A DNA stretch of 64,000 nt from Prevotella sp. (lineage in GTDB: Bacteria > Bacteroidota > Bacteroidia > Bacteroidales > Bacteroidaceae): positions 124,001 through 188,000 of the forward strand of contig JAFZSL010000051.1 in the NCBI GenBank assembly GCA_017619375.1, read 5' to 3'. A program made the translations under genes and the position numbers. Position 1 is the stretch's first letter. Each line of letters opens with the position of its first letter. Of the stretch, positions 26,789 to 35,536 are shown one piece after another. The notes beneath the pieces were generated by a model that ran no database searches, was not told the DNA's origin, and saw nothing but the letters and a program-made list of their open reading frames with translations.

Positions 26789-27816
26789 TATATGTTGTGA
26801 GAAACGGAAAGGACTTCGGTCCTTATAGCGAGCAGCAGGTTTTGGAATATGTGAACAATGGCTATGTGGTGCTTCAGGATGTGGCTCGTGATGCTGAAGA
26901 CGGTCGTTTGTCGACGATTGGCGATGTGCTTCGCCGTCATGGTTTAAAGCCAAAGGTGATGCATGAAGGCTCCTTGATGAGCCAGTTGGGGAAGATAGGC
27001 AGCGACCTCATCGTCCCCAAGGACACCTTTGTGGGGCGCCAATGGCTGAGCGACAAGACCCTCATATCTTTGGCTGTGGTAGGTCTGTTCCCCACCTTCA
27101 TGCTGCTGTTGCCTATGACACCGCTTGCCGTGTTCTATGTCATCGCCCTTTATTTCTCCTGCATCTGGGGACTGTTCTTCTATTACCTTTTCAAGACCTC
27201 CCAGGTGTCGTTGAAGACCACCATTTCAGTCTTCTTCCTGACGCAACTGTTCGTCTTCGTGGTATGGAACCTTTTAGGCCTCGTCAGGTTCAATCCTTTC
27301 TATAGTCTCGTCAACACCCCCTTCCCGTTGGACCTTCTGGGTTTCGTGCTCGGTGTGGGTCTTACCGAGGAGGCGGCGAAGATGGTGCCGCTGTTCTATA
27401 TCAGCAAGAAGGCCCGTGAACCGCTGATGCCTCGCACCATGGTGTATTACGGCCTGATGTCCGGCATCGCCTTCGGTGTGTTCGAGGGTGTGCAATACCA
27501 GGTGACGATCAATGCCCAGATGGACTACACGTCGGCGTTTTACAGCAACATTGCCCGATTGACGAGCCTTCCTTTCCTTCATGCCATCTGGTGTGCCATC
27601 GCAGGCTATTTCATCGCTTTCGCCAACTTGTATCCTAAATACCGCCGTTCTCTCTATTTCCTGGCCTTCACCATACCCGCGTTGTTGCATGGTTTATACG
27701 ACACCTTCTGCCAGAACTCCATCCTTGTGGCGTTCATTGTCTCTTTCGTGGGTGTCTTCCTTCTGATGACCTATTTGAAACGCGGTTCCGACTATCAGCA
27801 CCGCCTGAAACAATGA
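26785..27816 (+). CDS. GYF_2 domain - PrsW-family intramembrane metalloprotease
   Basis: 343 aa. Residues 1-55 form a GYF_2-like module (YVVRNGKDFGPYSEQQVLEYVNNGY). Then seven to eight hydrophobic segments with the PrsW motifs: Glu195-Glu196 in TEEAAK, Glu234 in FGVFEGVQY, His266 in PFLHAIWC and His302 in LLHGLYDTF. PrsW proteases cut membrane anti-sigma factors in Bacillus; family members with soluble N-terminal adaptors are common in Bacteroidota with unknown targets. Translationally coupled to the TonB-domain gene (ATGA), suggesting a joint envelope role. No sigma/anti-sigma pair is present nearby. Confidence 0.85.
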   Translation: MIYVVRNGKDFGPYSEQQVLEYVNNGYVVLQDVARDAEDGRLSTIGDVLRRHGLKPKVMHEGSLMSQLGKIGSDLIVPKDTFVGRQWLSDKTLISLAVVGLFPTFMLLLPMTPLAVFYVIALYFSCIWGLFFYYLFKTSQVSLKTTISVFFLTQLFVFVVWNLLGLVRFNPFYSLVNTPFPLDLLGFVLGVGLTEEAAKMVPLFYISKKAREPLMPRTMVYYGLMSGIAFGVFEGVQYQVTINAQMDYTSAFYSNIARLTSLPFLHAIWCAIAGYFIAFANLYPKYRRSLYFLAFTIPALLHGLYDTFCQNSILVAFIVSFVGVFLLMTYLKRGSDYQHRLKQ

Positions 27817-27838
27817 AGGAGGGCTCAGCCCTCCTTCA
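27814..27838. terminator. Bidirectional hairpin sharing both stop codons
   Basis: TGAAGGAGGGC-TCA-GCCCTCCTTCA, an 11-bp perfect stem. The PrsW stop (27814-27816) is the first three bases of the left arm, and the xth stop (complement of 27825-27827) is the loop. The convergent genes are only 8 nt apart. Confidence 0.75.
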
Positions 27839-28580
27839 GTATGATTCCCACCGGGCAGTGGTCGCTGCCCATGATGTCGGTGTGTATGGTGGCTTCTTCG
27901 ATGCTGGGGAACAGCCTGTCGGAAACCAGGAAATAGTCGATGCGCCATCCCGCATTTTTCTCTCGTGCCCGGAATCGGTAGGACCACCAGGAATAGGTCA
28001 CTTGGTCGGGGTGCATGGTTCTGAAGGTGTCGGTGAATCCCGCTTTGAGCAGCACGCCGAACTTTCCCCTCTCCTCATCGGTGAATCCCGCGTTGCGTCG
28101 GTTGGTTTTCGGGTTTTTCAAATCAATCTCTTCATGGGCGACGTTGAGGTCGCCGCACACGATGACCGGCTTGCGAGCGTCGAGTCCCTGAAGGTATGCC
28201 CTGAAGTCGTCCTCCCATCTCATGCGGTAGTCGAGTCTCTTGAGTCCGTCCTGGGCATTGGGTACATAGACGTTGACCAGGAAGAACTGTTCCATTTCGA
28301 GGGTGATGACCCGCCCCTCGTTGTCGTGCTCTTCCATGCCGATGCCATAGGTGACGTTGACGGGGTGATGCTTGGTGAAGACGGCCGTGCCGGAGTAGCC
28401 TTTCTTTTGGGCATAGTTCCAATAGGACTCATACCCGTCAAAAGCGATGTCCAACTGTCCCTCTTGCATCTTTGTCTCCTGCAGGCAGAAGAAATCGGCG
28501 TCCAGGTTTTTGAAGATGTCTTCAAAGCCTTTACCCGCACAGGCTCTCAGCCCGTTGACGTTCCAGGAAATGAACTTCAT
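27825..28580 (-). CDS. xth: Exodeoxyribonuclease III
   Basis: 251 aa, full length for the ExoIII/AP endonuclease family. [13 protein letters not shown] (Asn of the active site), CLQETK (metal-binding Glu), [32 protein letters not shown] (Asp/Asn pair) and the terminal SDHCPVGI (catalytic Asp-His) are all present. Acts in base excision repair on abasic sites in the cytoplasm. Convergent with the PrsW gene; a 52-nt gap separates it from the lipoprotein gene upstream. Confidence 0.93.
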   Translation of the reverse strand: MKFISWNVNGLRACAGKGFEDIFKNLDADFFCLQETKMQEGQLDIAFDGYESYWNYAQKKGYSGTAVFTKHHPVNVTYGIGMEEHDNEGRVITLEMEQFFLVNVYVPNAQDGLKRLDYRMRWEDDFRAYLQGLDARKPVIVCGDLNVAHEEIDLKNPKTNRRNAGFTDEERGKFGVLLKAGFTDTFRTMHPDQVTYSWWSYRFRAREKNAGWRIDYFLVSDRLFPSIEEATIHTDIMGSDHCPVGIILKEG

Positions 28581-28632
28581 GGTTTGCGCATTTTATGTTG
28601 GATGATGGCGTGTCGAAAAAAACACTTGGAAG

Positions 28633-29265
28633 TCATTTCTTCCCGTAAAAGTACAAGGGCCAATAGGTGGTGAAGGTCTTGTTGTCGATGATGACATCCT
28701 TGATGAGGATGTAGGAGAGCATCTGGTTGCTCATGTATTCTCCAACGGAGTAGACCAAGGCGTTGCCCAAATATGAGTTCACATACATTTGGTATGCGAA
28801 ATTCACTTTTACGTTGTGGCTTTCTCCTTCATCTTCGATGGTGAATTCCATCTTGTCGTCATCGACCAGCAGCCAGAAGGTGTAGTAGCCTTTCGAGTGG
28901 TTGTCGTTGTAATAAGGATGCATCGAGGCTTTGAATGTCAAACCCTCTGCTTTGAGGAGGCTTTTCTTGGCAATGCTGTCGTTGATGCCGTTGGTAAACA
29001 ATTTGGCGGGGAAGTTGGGGATGGTGAGAACGGAGTCGCTGGCCGATACGTGCCATGTGCAGGCGACGGAATCAGGTTTCAGGTTGTCGCCTGTGGTGTA
29101 GACATATCCATTATATGTCCCGGCCATTTCAAAGATTTGCGCACTCTTCTGCCCGGGAGTGAGTATGTTGGCCTCATCGTCGTCATCGTCGCTCAGGCAT
29201 GATGTGAATGTTGCCATGATGCCCATGCATGCCAGCAGCATCATCAATTTCTTCAAGTTTTCCAT
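28633..29265 (-). CDS. Lipoprotein, DUF4840-like
   Basis: 210 aa. Signal sequence MENLKKLMMLLACMGIMATFTSC with lipobox FTSC, followed by the acidic LSDDDDDE stretch often seen in surface-exposed Bacteroidota lipoproteins. The core begins LTPGQKSAQIFEMAGTYNGYVY and holds alternating beta strands (FTIEDEGESHNVKVNF; VIIDNKTFTTYWPLYFYG). It resembles the DUF4840 group of Bacteroidales lipoproteins; no function is known. A -7-like TACTTTTG box lies on the minus strand at 29323-29316. Confidence 0.65.
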   Translation of the reverse strand: MENLKKLMMLLACMGIMATFTSCLSDDDDDEANILTPGQKSAQIFEMAGTYNGYVYTTGDNLKPDSVACTWHVSASDSVLTIPNFPAKLFTNGINDSIAKKSLLKAEGLTFKASMHPYYNDNHSKGYYTFWLLVDDDKMEFTIEDEGESHNVKVNFAYQMYVNSYLGNALVYSVGEYMSNQMLSYILIKDVIIDNKTFTTYWPLYFYGKK

Positions 29266-29436
29266 TTCTTTTGTTTTTTGGTTCTTGTTTTCTTGAGTTC
29301 CTTGTCTTATAATGACAAAAGTAGGAAATCTTGTATGAATTCCCCTCTTGTTTTAATTTCTTTAACGTTTTGGGGTGAATGCCTCAGGTTTTTTCGGGAC
29401 CCTTGGGGCCTTGATGGTCTTGGAATCCAGGCATCG

Positions 29437-30009
29437 TCATCCTTTGATGAGGTTCATGAACTCCTCTCTTGTCTTGGCTTGCTTGAATGCTCCGCTGAAT
29501 GCGCTTGTCGTGGTGATGGAGTTTTGTTTCTCCACTCCTCTCATCTGCATGCACATGTGTCTTGCCTCCACCACCACCATGACGCCCATGGGATGCAGGG
29601 TCTGCTCGATGCAGTCCTTGATTTGCTGTGTCATCCTTTCCTGCACCTGCAGCCTGTGGCTGAAGATGTCGACGACGCGTGCTATCTTGCTCAATCCTGT
29701 GATGTAGCCTTTGGGTATGTATGCCACATGGGCCTTGCCATAGAACGGCAGCATGTGGTGCTCGCACATGGAGAAGAAGTCGATATCCTTCACGATGACC
29801 ATTTGGTCGTATGGCTCTTCGAAGAGTGCGTCGGTGAGCACCTTGTGAGGGTCTTCCGAGTATCCTCGTGTGAGGGTCTGCATGGCTTTCGCCACGCGGA
29901 GTGGTGTCTTCACCAGTCCCTCTCTATTTGGGTCCTCGCCCAATAGAGCCAGGATGTCGCGATAATGCTCAGCGAGGGTCTCGAGACCCTCGCGGTATTC
30001 TGTTTCCAT
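29437..30009 (-). CDS. folE: GTP cyclohydrolase I
   Basis: 190 aa, the usual length. [20 protein letters not shown], then the zinc and catalytic block [18 protein letters not shown] (first Cys and His ligands), [23 protein letters not shown] and [14 protein letters not shown] (second Cys ligand), FSGAFKQ near the end. It converts GTP to dihydroneopterin triphosphate for folate synthesis. It follows the SPOR gene by 25 nt in the tpiA operon. A 171-bp gap follows without recognisable genes. Confidence 0.94.
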   Translation of the reverse strand: METEYREGLETLAEHYRDILALLGEDPNREGLVKTPLRVAKAMQTLTRGYSEDPHKVLTDALFEEPYDQMVIVKDIDFFSMCEHHMLPFYGKAHVAYIPKGYITGLSKIARVVDIFSHRLQVQERMTQQIKDCIEQTLHPMGVMVVVEARHMCMQMRGVEKQNSITTTSAFSGAFKQAKTREEFMNLIKG

Positions 30010-30034
30010 ATGATGTGGATGTGTTAGTCTTTTT

Positions 30035-30763
30035 TTACAACCCCGACTTCAGAATCGTGCTCCTGCTGACGGTGATGGTGGTTTTCACCACGCATGCGCT
30101 TTTGTAGCCGAGTTTGTTGAGTTTTTTCATCATCTTCGTTGCCTCTTCCTGATTGAGGAAGTTCCCGCATCTGCAACACCATCTGGGAGAATAGAAGTGA
30201 ACGTATATGGGTTGTCCCGGGATTTGGGCTTTCAGTTTCTCTCCCACCTCGCTGGCCTTGGCTCTGTCTTCCCTGGTGTTTCCCCCTGCAAAGACTTGCA
30301 CACGGTATCCCGTCACGCGCTTGCTGTTGCTCATCAGTTTCTTGTCGCCGCCTTGTGGGTTGGTGACAGCCTGAGCCTCGGCCTCTTGGATTTTCTGAGC
30401 CCTTATGAGTTCTCTTTGCTCACGTTCCTTTTCGCGTCTTTCCTTGTCGCGCCGCTCTTCTTCCCTGGTGGTGGGGCGTTCTGTTCTCCTTTCCGTACTT
30501 TGTCTTGCTTGCTCTTGTTTTCCTGTTGCGGGCTTGCTTTCCGTCCGTTGCATCGTGTTTTCTTGTCTCTCGCTGGCTTTTTTGGCTTCTTGCTTTTGTT
30601 CTTTCTTTCCGCCGTTGACGAGATTGCTGATGTCTTCACTCTGTTTGACCGATACGGTTCCGCTCCCTTGCTCTTTTTTTTGCAAGTGGTTGATGAAGTC
30701 CTGTGCTACACAGAAATAGGCGATGCAACAAAGGGCAGCAAGTGTGGCGATGTATTTTTTCAT
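30035..30763 (-). CDS. SPOR-domain protein with a long charged linker
   Basis: 242 aa. Signal peptide [21 protein letters not shown]; a low-complexity Lys/Glu/Arg/Gln region at about 50-140 ([20 protein letters not shown]) likely to form helix or coiled coil; a SPOR domain at about 158-232 ([45 protein letters not shown]). SPOR domains bind denuded glycan strands at the septum, so a periplasmic cell-division or wall role is probable. The usual RWxCRVGDF segment reads RWCCRCGNF, with two extra cysteines. Lies between tpiA and folE. Confidence 0.85.
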   Translation of the reverse strand: MKKYIATLAALCCIAYFCVAQDFINHLQKKEQGSGTVSVKQSEDISNLVNGGKKEQKQEAKKASERQENTMQRTESKPATGKQEQARQSTERRTERPTTREEERRDKERREKEREQRELIRAQKIQEAEAQAVTNPQGGDKKLMSNSKRVTGYRVQVFAGGNTREDRAKASEVGEKLKAQIPGQPIYVHFYSPRWCCRCGNFLNQEEATKMMKKLNKLGYKSACVVKTTITVSRSTILKSGL

Positions 30764-30800
30764 TTAGGATATGGGGTATGTGGTTTTGTTTTTGCTGTAA

Positions 30801-30837
30801 GCATCTCGCGACACCAGCGTGGTGTGTCGCGAGATGC
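30801..30837. terminator. Hairpin between tpiA and the SPOR gene
   Basis: GCATCTCGCGACAC (30801-30814) pairs with GTGTCGCGAGATGC (30824-30837), a 14-bp perfect stem with a 9-nt loop, 16 nt after the tpiA stop. It may terminate or attenuate transcription between tpiA and the SPOR/folE pair. Confidence 0.65.
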
Positions 30838-30852
30838 CTGCAGTTGAGCTCA

Positions 30853-31611
30853 TCATTTCCAAGCGTCGATGATGCCTTTGAAGTCAGCGGCTTTCAGTGA
30901 AGCTCCACCGATCAGGCCACCATCGATGTCGGGCTTGGCGAAGAGTTCCTTGGCATTGCTTGGCTTGCAGCTTCCGCCATAGAGGATGGAGGTTTGCTCA
31001 GCCACGTCTTTTCCGTATTTCTCAGCAATGACGTTGCGGATGTAAGCGTGTATTTCCTCTGCTTGCTCGGCCGTTGCAGTCTTTCCTGTTCCGATGGCCC
31101 AGATGGGTTCGTAGGCGATGATGATGTTGGCGAATTCCTCTTCGGTGAGGTTGAACACGCTTCCTTCCAGTTCAGCCTTGACGATGTCGTTCTGCTTGTT
31201 GGCTTCTCTCTCTTCGAGGCTTTCACCGATGCAGAAGATGACTTTGAGTCCGTTCTTGAGGGCGAGGAGCACTTTCTCCTTGAGGATTTCAGGATTTTCA
31301 GCGTAGTATTCTCTTCTTTCGGAGTGTCCGAGGATGACATATTGTGCTCCTGTGCTCTTCACCATTTCAGCGGAGACTTCTCCGGTGTATGCTCCCTTTT
31401 CCTTGTCAGCGCAGTTCTCGGCACCGAGTCCGATGATGTCTTGGTTGAGGAATGAGGCGATGCTTGCCAGGTGGATGAACGGCGTGCAGATGACCACGTC
31501 GCAATTGGGTTGGTCGGCTGCCAGGCAGTCATTGAGTTCTTTAGCCAGTTGGATGCCTTCTTGCAGGTTCATGTTCATTTTCCAGTTGCCTGCTACGATT
31601 TTCTTTCTCAT
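30853..31611 (-). CDS. tpiA: Triosephosphate isomerase
   Basis: 252 aa. AGNWKMN (Asn/Lys of the active site), GHSERR (electrophilic His), [15 protein letters not shown] (catalytic Glu and flexible loop 6), [13 protein letters not shown] and [11 protein letters not shown] are all present, so the enzyme should be active in glycolysis. Twelve nt after the DoxX-like gene in the same operon. Confidence 0.96.
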   Translation of the reverse strand: MRKKIVAGNWKMNMNLQEGIQLAKELNDCLAADQPNCDVVICTPFIHLASIASFLNQDIIGLGAENCADKEKGAYTGEVSAEMVKSTGAQYVILGHSERREYYAENPEILKEKVLLALKNGLKVIFCIGESLEEREANKQNDIVKAELEGSVFNLTEEEFANIIIAYEPIWAIGTGKTATAEQAEEIHAYIRNVIAEKYGKDVAEQTSILYGGSCKPSNAKELFAKPDIDGGLIGGASLKAADFKGIIDAWK

Positions 31612-31623
31612 TTTCTTTGTTTT

Positions 31624-32964
31624 TTATGAATGATTGGTTATTGTTGTTGATTTTTCCTTTTTCTTGTTCTTTTTCTTGTTCCACCGCCATTTGATGGTAG
31701 CCCAGATGCGGTCGGCGAGAGTGAGGATGGCCAGTGGGAGTACAAACCACATGAGGATGATGGCCACCTTGCTGGCGGTGGAGTCGGAGGGTGTCTGCCC
31801 CACGGCCATCTGTTCCAGTCGCTTGTTCCATGTCGTGGCGTCGGGGAGTCTGTTGTGGCTCCATTTCCTCACCACCTTTCCTTCTTTCATCAAGAGCAGT
31901 CCGGGATTGCTTCTGATGATGGTCTTCAGCGTGACGGCGTCGGTGATGAAGAACGGGTATTCCGCTCCGGTGAGTTCGCGCCATCTTTCCATTCCCTTTT
32001 CCCCGCTTGATGTCAAGCAATAGAATGGATACCCGTTGTCCTGGCAGTATTCGTAGATTTGGTCTATTTCTCCGAAGTCGCTGTCGCTCGCCTGCTCCAG
32101 GTATGGGGATATGAGCAGGAAGGTGTATCCCTTGAAAGCGAGCACGGTGTCGGTGATGATGTCTCCCTCCAGGTTTTCAATGGAGAAGTCGTGTATGGGT
32201 GGCACGTATCCTTCCTCCGTCTGCACCGTCTTGCTGTCGATGAAAGTCCAAGTGGAGTCGGGGTAGTTCTCCAAGGTGAATTCTTTTCTTTGCCCGTCTT
32301 TTTCGAGGATGAAGGTGGTCTCGAACTGTGGCTCTTTCTCTCCTTCCGGTATTTCCATGCCTTTTGCGATGTCGGTGCCCACCTTGTATGGTCTGAAGTC
32401 GAATATAGGCAGGTCGTATAGGCACCAGATGCTGCAAAGGATGATGAAAAGCAGAGTGTAGTTGATGACGATCCACTGGTTGGTCTTTGAGATGAACCTG
32501 ACCATTTTCAATGGTTTCCTGCACACCACGATGGCTGCTGCCAGGAGGATGATGTTCTTGGCGAATGTCTGTCCGTTGGTGAGCACCAGCGCGTCGCCGA
32601 AGCATCCACAGTCGCTCACCGGGTTGGCAATCCATATCCATAGTGTGACGAGTGTCATGACTGCCATAAATGCGACGATGATTTTTGTCACCGTGCGCCG
32701 ATGGATGGCAAAGAGCAACAAGATGCCGAGGGTGAACTCCAATGCTGAGAGTGCCACCGAAATGCACAGCGCGCACCAGTCGGGCAGAATGCCTTGCAGT
32801 GACAATGCCGCAAGATAGTCCTGTATCTTGTATTGCGTGCCGAGAGGGTCTATGGCTTTGACGAACCCTGAAAGGATCAGGGTGACGGCCAGGACGAACC
32901 GGCAGATGTTGACGATGATGGTGCTGAGCCTATTCACTAAGTTTGATGATGCCGAAGATGGCAT
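31624..32964 (-). CDS. DoxX/MauE-type membrane protein with C-terminal soluble domain (BT_3928-like)
   Basis: 446 aa. N-terminal half: four membrane segments of DoxX/MauE type (FVLAVTLILSGFVKAIDPLG; SVALSALEFTLGILLLF; IVAFMAVMTLVTLWIWIAN with the Cys pair DCGCFGDAL) plus a fifth. Then a periplasmic domain (about 210-400) with thioredoxin-like character (LVLAFKGYTFLLISPYL; YPFYCLTSSG; PFFITDAVTLKTIIRSNPGLLLMKEGKV) but no CxxC, and a last membrane segment with a Lys-rich tail (KWRWNKKKNKKKEK). This corresponds to a family conserved next to tpiA in Bacteroidales; a redox or quinone-linked role is a guess. The start overlaps the DUF1599 gene by 35 nt. Confidence 0.8.
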   Translation of the reverse strand: MPSSASSNLVNRLSTIIVNICRFVLAVTLILSGFVKAIDPLGTQYKIQDYLAALSLQGILPDWCALCISVALSALEFTLGILLLFAIHRRTVTKIIVAFMAVMTLVTLWIWIANPVSDCGCFGDALVLTNGQTFAKNIILLAAAIVVCRKPLKMVRFISKTNQWIVINYTLLFIILCSIWCLYDLPIFDFRPYKVGTDIAKGMEIPEGEKEPQFETTFILEKDGQRKEFTLENYPDSTWTFIDSKTVQTEEGYVPPIHDFSIENLEGDIITDTVLAFKGYTFLLISPYLEQASDSDFGEIDQIYEYCQDNGYPFYCLTSSGEKGMERWRELTGAEYPFFITDAVTLKTIIRSNPGLLLMKEGKVVRKWSHNRLPDATTWNKRLEQMAVGQTPSDSTASKVAIILMWFVLPLAILTLADRIWATIKWRWNKKKNKKKEKSTTITNHS

Positions 32965-33478
32965 AGTTGATGATATCCATGTAGTTGGAGTCGATGCCCT
33001 CTGACGCGATGGTCTCGCCCTCCAGGTCCTCTATCTCTTTCACCCGCTGTATCTTTGTGAGAATGAAGTCGGTGTAACTGCTCACGCGCATTCCTCTCCA
33101 AGCCTCTCCGTAGTCGTGGTTCTTCTTCAGCATGAGAGCCAACGCCTCCTCAGCGTGCTTGTCATATTGCGCCAGCGCTTCTTCGGCTCCCATGTCGGGA
33201 TTGTCGGCATAGCCCTTCGTCAGTTGGATGAGTCCCACGAGCCCATAGTTGACCAAGGCGAGGAATTCCGGCCTGATGCCTTCTCCCACCAACGACTCCT
33301 TTTTCACCTCGAGGGAGCGTATGCGCATGGCCTTGATGTAAAGTTGGTCGGTGAGCGAGGACGGGCGCATGATGCGCCAGGAAGGGCCGTAGTCGTGCAG
33401 TTTGTCGGCAAACACTTCCCTGCATTCTGCAAGCGCCTGTCTGAACTGTTTTTCTGTCTTTGTGGGCTGTTGTGTCAT
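32930..33478 (-). CDS. DUF1599 (nucleotide modification associated) protein, internally duplicated
   Basis: 182 aa from MTQQPTK at 33478; an ATG at 33496 would lie only about 5 nt from the predicted transcription start. Two copies of the DUF1599 motif are visible: DKLHDYGPSWRIMRPSSLTDQ (30s-50s; cited without its tail) and KKNHDYGEAWRGMRVSSYTDF (about 120-140), each followed by a KxxRxxxxE helix. The family has been proposed to act in nucleotide metabolism or modification; no proven role. It leads the operon that continues with the DoxX-like gene, tpiA, SPOR and folE. Confidence 0.82.
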   Translation of the reverse strand: MTQQPTKTEKQFRQALAECREVFADKLHDYGPSWRIMRPSSLTDQLYIKAMRIRSLEVKKESLVGEGIRPEFLALVNYGLVGLIQLTKGYADNPDMGAEEALAQYDKHAEEALALMLKKNHDYGEAWRGMRVSSYTDFILTKIQRVKEIEDLEGETIASEGIDSNYMDIINYAIFGIIKLSE

Positions 33479-33506
33479 TGTTTCTCGCTTTTTCACTTTT
33501 TCGGTG

Positions 33507-33538
33507 CAAAATTAAGCATTTTCCATGAACGAAGCAAA
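33507..33538 (-). promoter_or_regulatory. Promoter of the DUF1599-tpiA-folE operon
   Basis: Minus strand: -33 TTTG (33538-33535), 20-nt spacer, -7 TAATTTTG (33514-33507). A full consensus match; transcription would begin near 33501. Confidence 0.72.
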
Positions 33539-33663
33539 TTTCTAAGCAGATGATTGATGTTCGGTGAATCAAAACATGGTGGAAATCATGTTTCATCCTA
33601 CAATCCATGTCGGGTGGCGGAGTTATTGCTTGAGTCTTGTTTTGAGGTTTTTAGTTGGAAAAT

Positions 33664-33694
33664 TTTGTCACGTGCTTTTTTTTCCTTAATTTCG
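33664..33694 (+). promoter_or_regulatory. Promoter of the cca gene
   Basis: -33 TTTG (33664-33667), 19-nt spacer, -7 TAATTTCG (33687-33694; one mismatch). It lies about 60 nt before the ATG at 33755 and so excludes upstream in-frame starts. Confidence 0.6.
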
Positions 33695-33754
33695 CGGCGG
33701 AAATCCCGCTCACCCCTTGTTTTTCTGTTTTCAGATATCTATCCAAGACCATTC

Positions 33755-35203
33755 ATGTTTAAAGAATATAGTGACGCCGAACTGGCGCAAATCCTTGACC
33801 AAGACCTTTTCCATCTTGTTTCCGACATAGCCGATGAGTTGGGCGTGGAATGCTACGTCATAGGAGGTTATGTGCGTGACATTTTCCTGGAGCGCCCTTC
33901 CAACGACATCGACATCGTGGTGGTGGGCAGTGGCATCGAGGTGGCCCGGCGTTTGAAGAAAAGTCTGGGCAAGAAGGCCCAATTGTCAGTCTTCAAGAAT
34001 TTCGGCACGGCGCAAGTAAAATATGACGGCCAAGAAGTGGAGTTCGTCGGTGCTCGTCGTGAGAGTTATTCTCGTGACAGTCGCAAACCCGTGGTGGAAG
34101 ACGGCACGTTGGAAGACGATCAGAACCGCAGGGATTTCACCATCAATACCTTGGCCATCTGTCTGAATAAGGAGCGTTTTGGCGAGTTGGTGGACCCCTT
34201 CGATGGCTTGGACGACATGTATTATCGCACCATCCGCACCCCTCTCGACCCCGATGTCACTTTTTCTGACGACCCTTTGCGGATGCTTCGTTGTGTCAGG
34301 TTTGCCACCCAGTTGAATTTCGACATCGACCCGGATACCTTTCAGGCACTTGAGCGCAATGCCGAACGAATCAAGATTATCAGTGGTGAACGCATCTCCG
34401 AGGAACTCTGCAAGATATTGAAGGCCAGGAATCCCAGTTTTGGTTTCGACTATCTGCAGCGTTGCGGCCTTCTTCCCCTCATCCTGCCCGAGGTCAGCAA
34501 ACTTGACGAGGTGGAGACGCGGAACGGCAGGGCACACAAGAACAATTTCCTCCATTCCCTTGAAGTGTTGGAAAATGTTTGTAAAAAATCTGACAATCTG
34601 TGGCTGCGATGGGCGGCTTTGCTTCATGACATCGGCAAGCCCAAGAGCAAGCGTTGGGACCCCCTTGTGGGATGGACCTTCCACAACCACAATTTCATCG
34701 GCATGAAGATGGTGCCAGAGTTGTTCAAGCGCCTGAAACTGCCCCTCGATGCAAAGATGAAATATGTGCAGAAACTCGTGGAATTGCACATGCGCCCCAT
34801 CGTCATTGCAGATGAAGAGGTGACTGACAGCGCCGTGAGGCGACTGCTCAACGATGCCGGAGACGACATCGACGACCTGATGACCCTTTGCGAGGCAGAC
34901 ATCACCAGCAAGAACCGGGAGAAGAAACAGCGCTTCCTCGACAATTTCATCGTGGTCCGAGAGAAACTTGAAGACTTAAAGCAAAAGGACTACAAACGTC
35001 TTTTCCAGCCTTGCATTGACGGCAATGAGATCATGGCGATGTTCGGACTCGAGCAAGGCAGGGAGGTGGGCATACTCAAAAGCCATATCAAGGAGGCCGT
35101 CCTCGACCAGAGGGTGGAGAACGAGCCAGAGGCCTTGAGGAAGATGCTTGTTGAAAAATATCAACAAATGATGCGTGAAAAGGCCGATGGGCAAAACGTT
35201 TGA
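33755..35203 (+). CDS. cca: CCA tRNA nucleotidyltransferase with HD domain
   Basis: 482 aa from MFKEYSDAE. Nucleotidyltransferase head: VIGGYVRDIFLERPSNDIDIVV (GGxVRD and the DxD metal pair), then RRDFTINTLAI and DPLRMLRCVRFATQL of the class II neck/RNA-binding region. A C-terminal HD domain follows (RWAALLHDIGKPKSKRW, FHNHNFIGMKM). It adds or repairs the 3' CCA of tRNAs; HD-carrying versions also have phosphohydrolase activity in other bacteria. Monocistronic. Confidence 0.92.
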   Translation: MFKEYSDAELAQILDQDLFHLVSDIADELGVECYVIGGYVRDIFLERPSNDIDIVVVGSGIEVARRLKKSLGKKAQLSVFKNFGTAQVKYDGQEVEFVGARRESYSRDSRKPVVEDGTLEDDQNRRDFTINTLAICLNKERFGELVDPFDGLDDMYYRTIRTPLDPDVTFSDDPLRMLRCVRFATQLNFDIDPDTFQALERNAERIKIISGERISEELCKILKARNPSFGFDYLQRCGLLPLILPEVSKLDEVETRNGRAHKNNFLHSLEVLENVCKKSDNLWLRWAALLHDIGKPKSKRWDPLVGWTFHNHNFIGMKMVPELFKRLKLPLDAKMKYVQKLVELHMRPIVIADEEVTDSAVRRLLNDAGDDIDDLMTLCEADITSKNREKKQRFLDNFIVVREKLEDLKQKDYKRLFQPCIDGNEIMAMFGLEQGREVGILKSHIKEAVLDQRVENEPEALRKMLVEKYQQMMREKADGQNV

Positions 35204-35536
35204 ATCTCGTTTTGCCAAGACGTGGCTGTTCGGCGAAAATATTTTGGATACAGGGAATAGGTCGGACTGGTCAAGCACTGACCTTTTCGCCGCCATAGGC
35301 GGTTTGGTTTGCAAAAAAAACTGTGTAAATCAAGGAGGAATAAGTTCATGTAGTGTCTCGTATGGACAGGGGCTTGGTGTTCATCTGATGGTTGCGACAG
35401 ACATTAAACAATAATATATGTTAAATGTACACTCAAAAAAGGTGTGCAATACGATTTGTTTTGTATTTTTGTATTTTAAATGTTCAAAATTAAACTTGAT
35501 TTTTCACAAAATGTATATCATCATAAAATCATAAGT
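35204..35536. other. Intergenic region upstream of the RND efflux operon
   Basis: 333 bp without a supportable gene. It contains a weak hairpin CCGCC-ATA-GGCGG (35290-35302) followed by a T-rich stretch that may end cca transcription, an AT-rich segment from about 35400, and a -7 box TATTTTTG (35464-35471) about 66 nt before the adaptor start. No TetR- or MarR-type regulator gene adjoins. Confidence 0.45.

Noticed and set aside
35175-35414. 79-codon open frame between cca and the efflux operon
   Set aside because: It overlaps the 3' end of cca, has no promoter or recognisable domain, and its composition follows the intergenic sequence.
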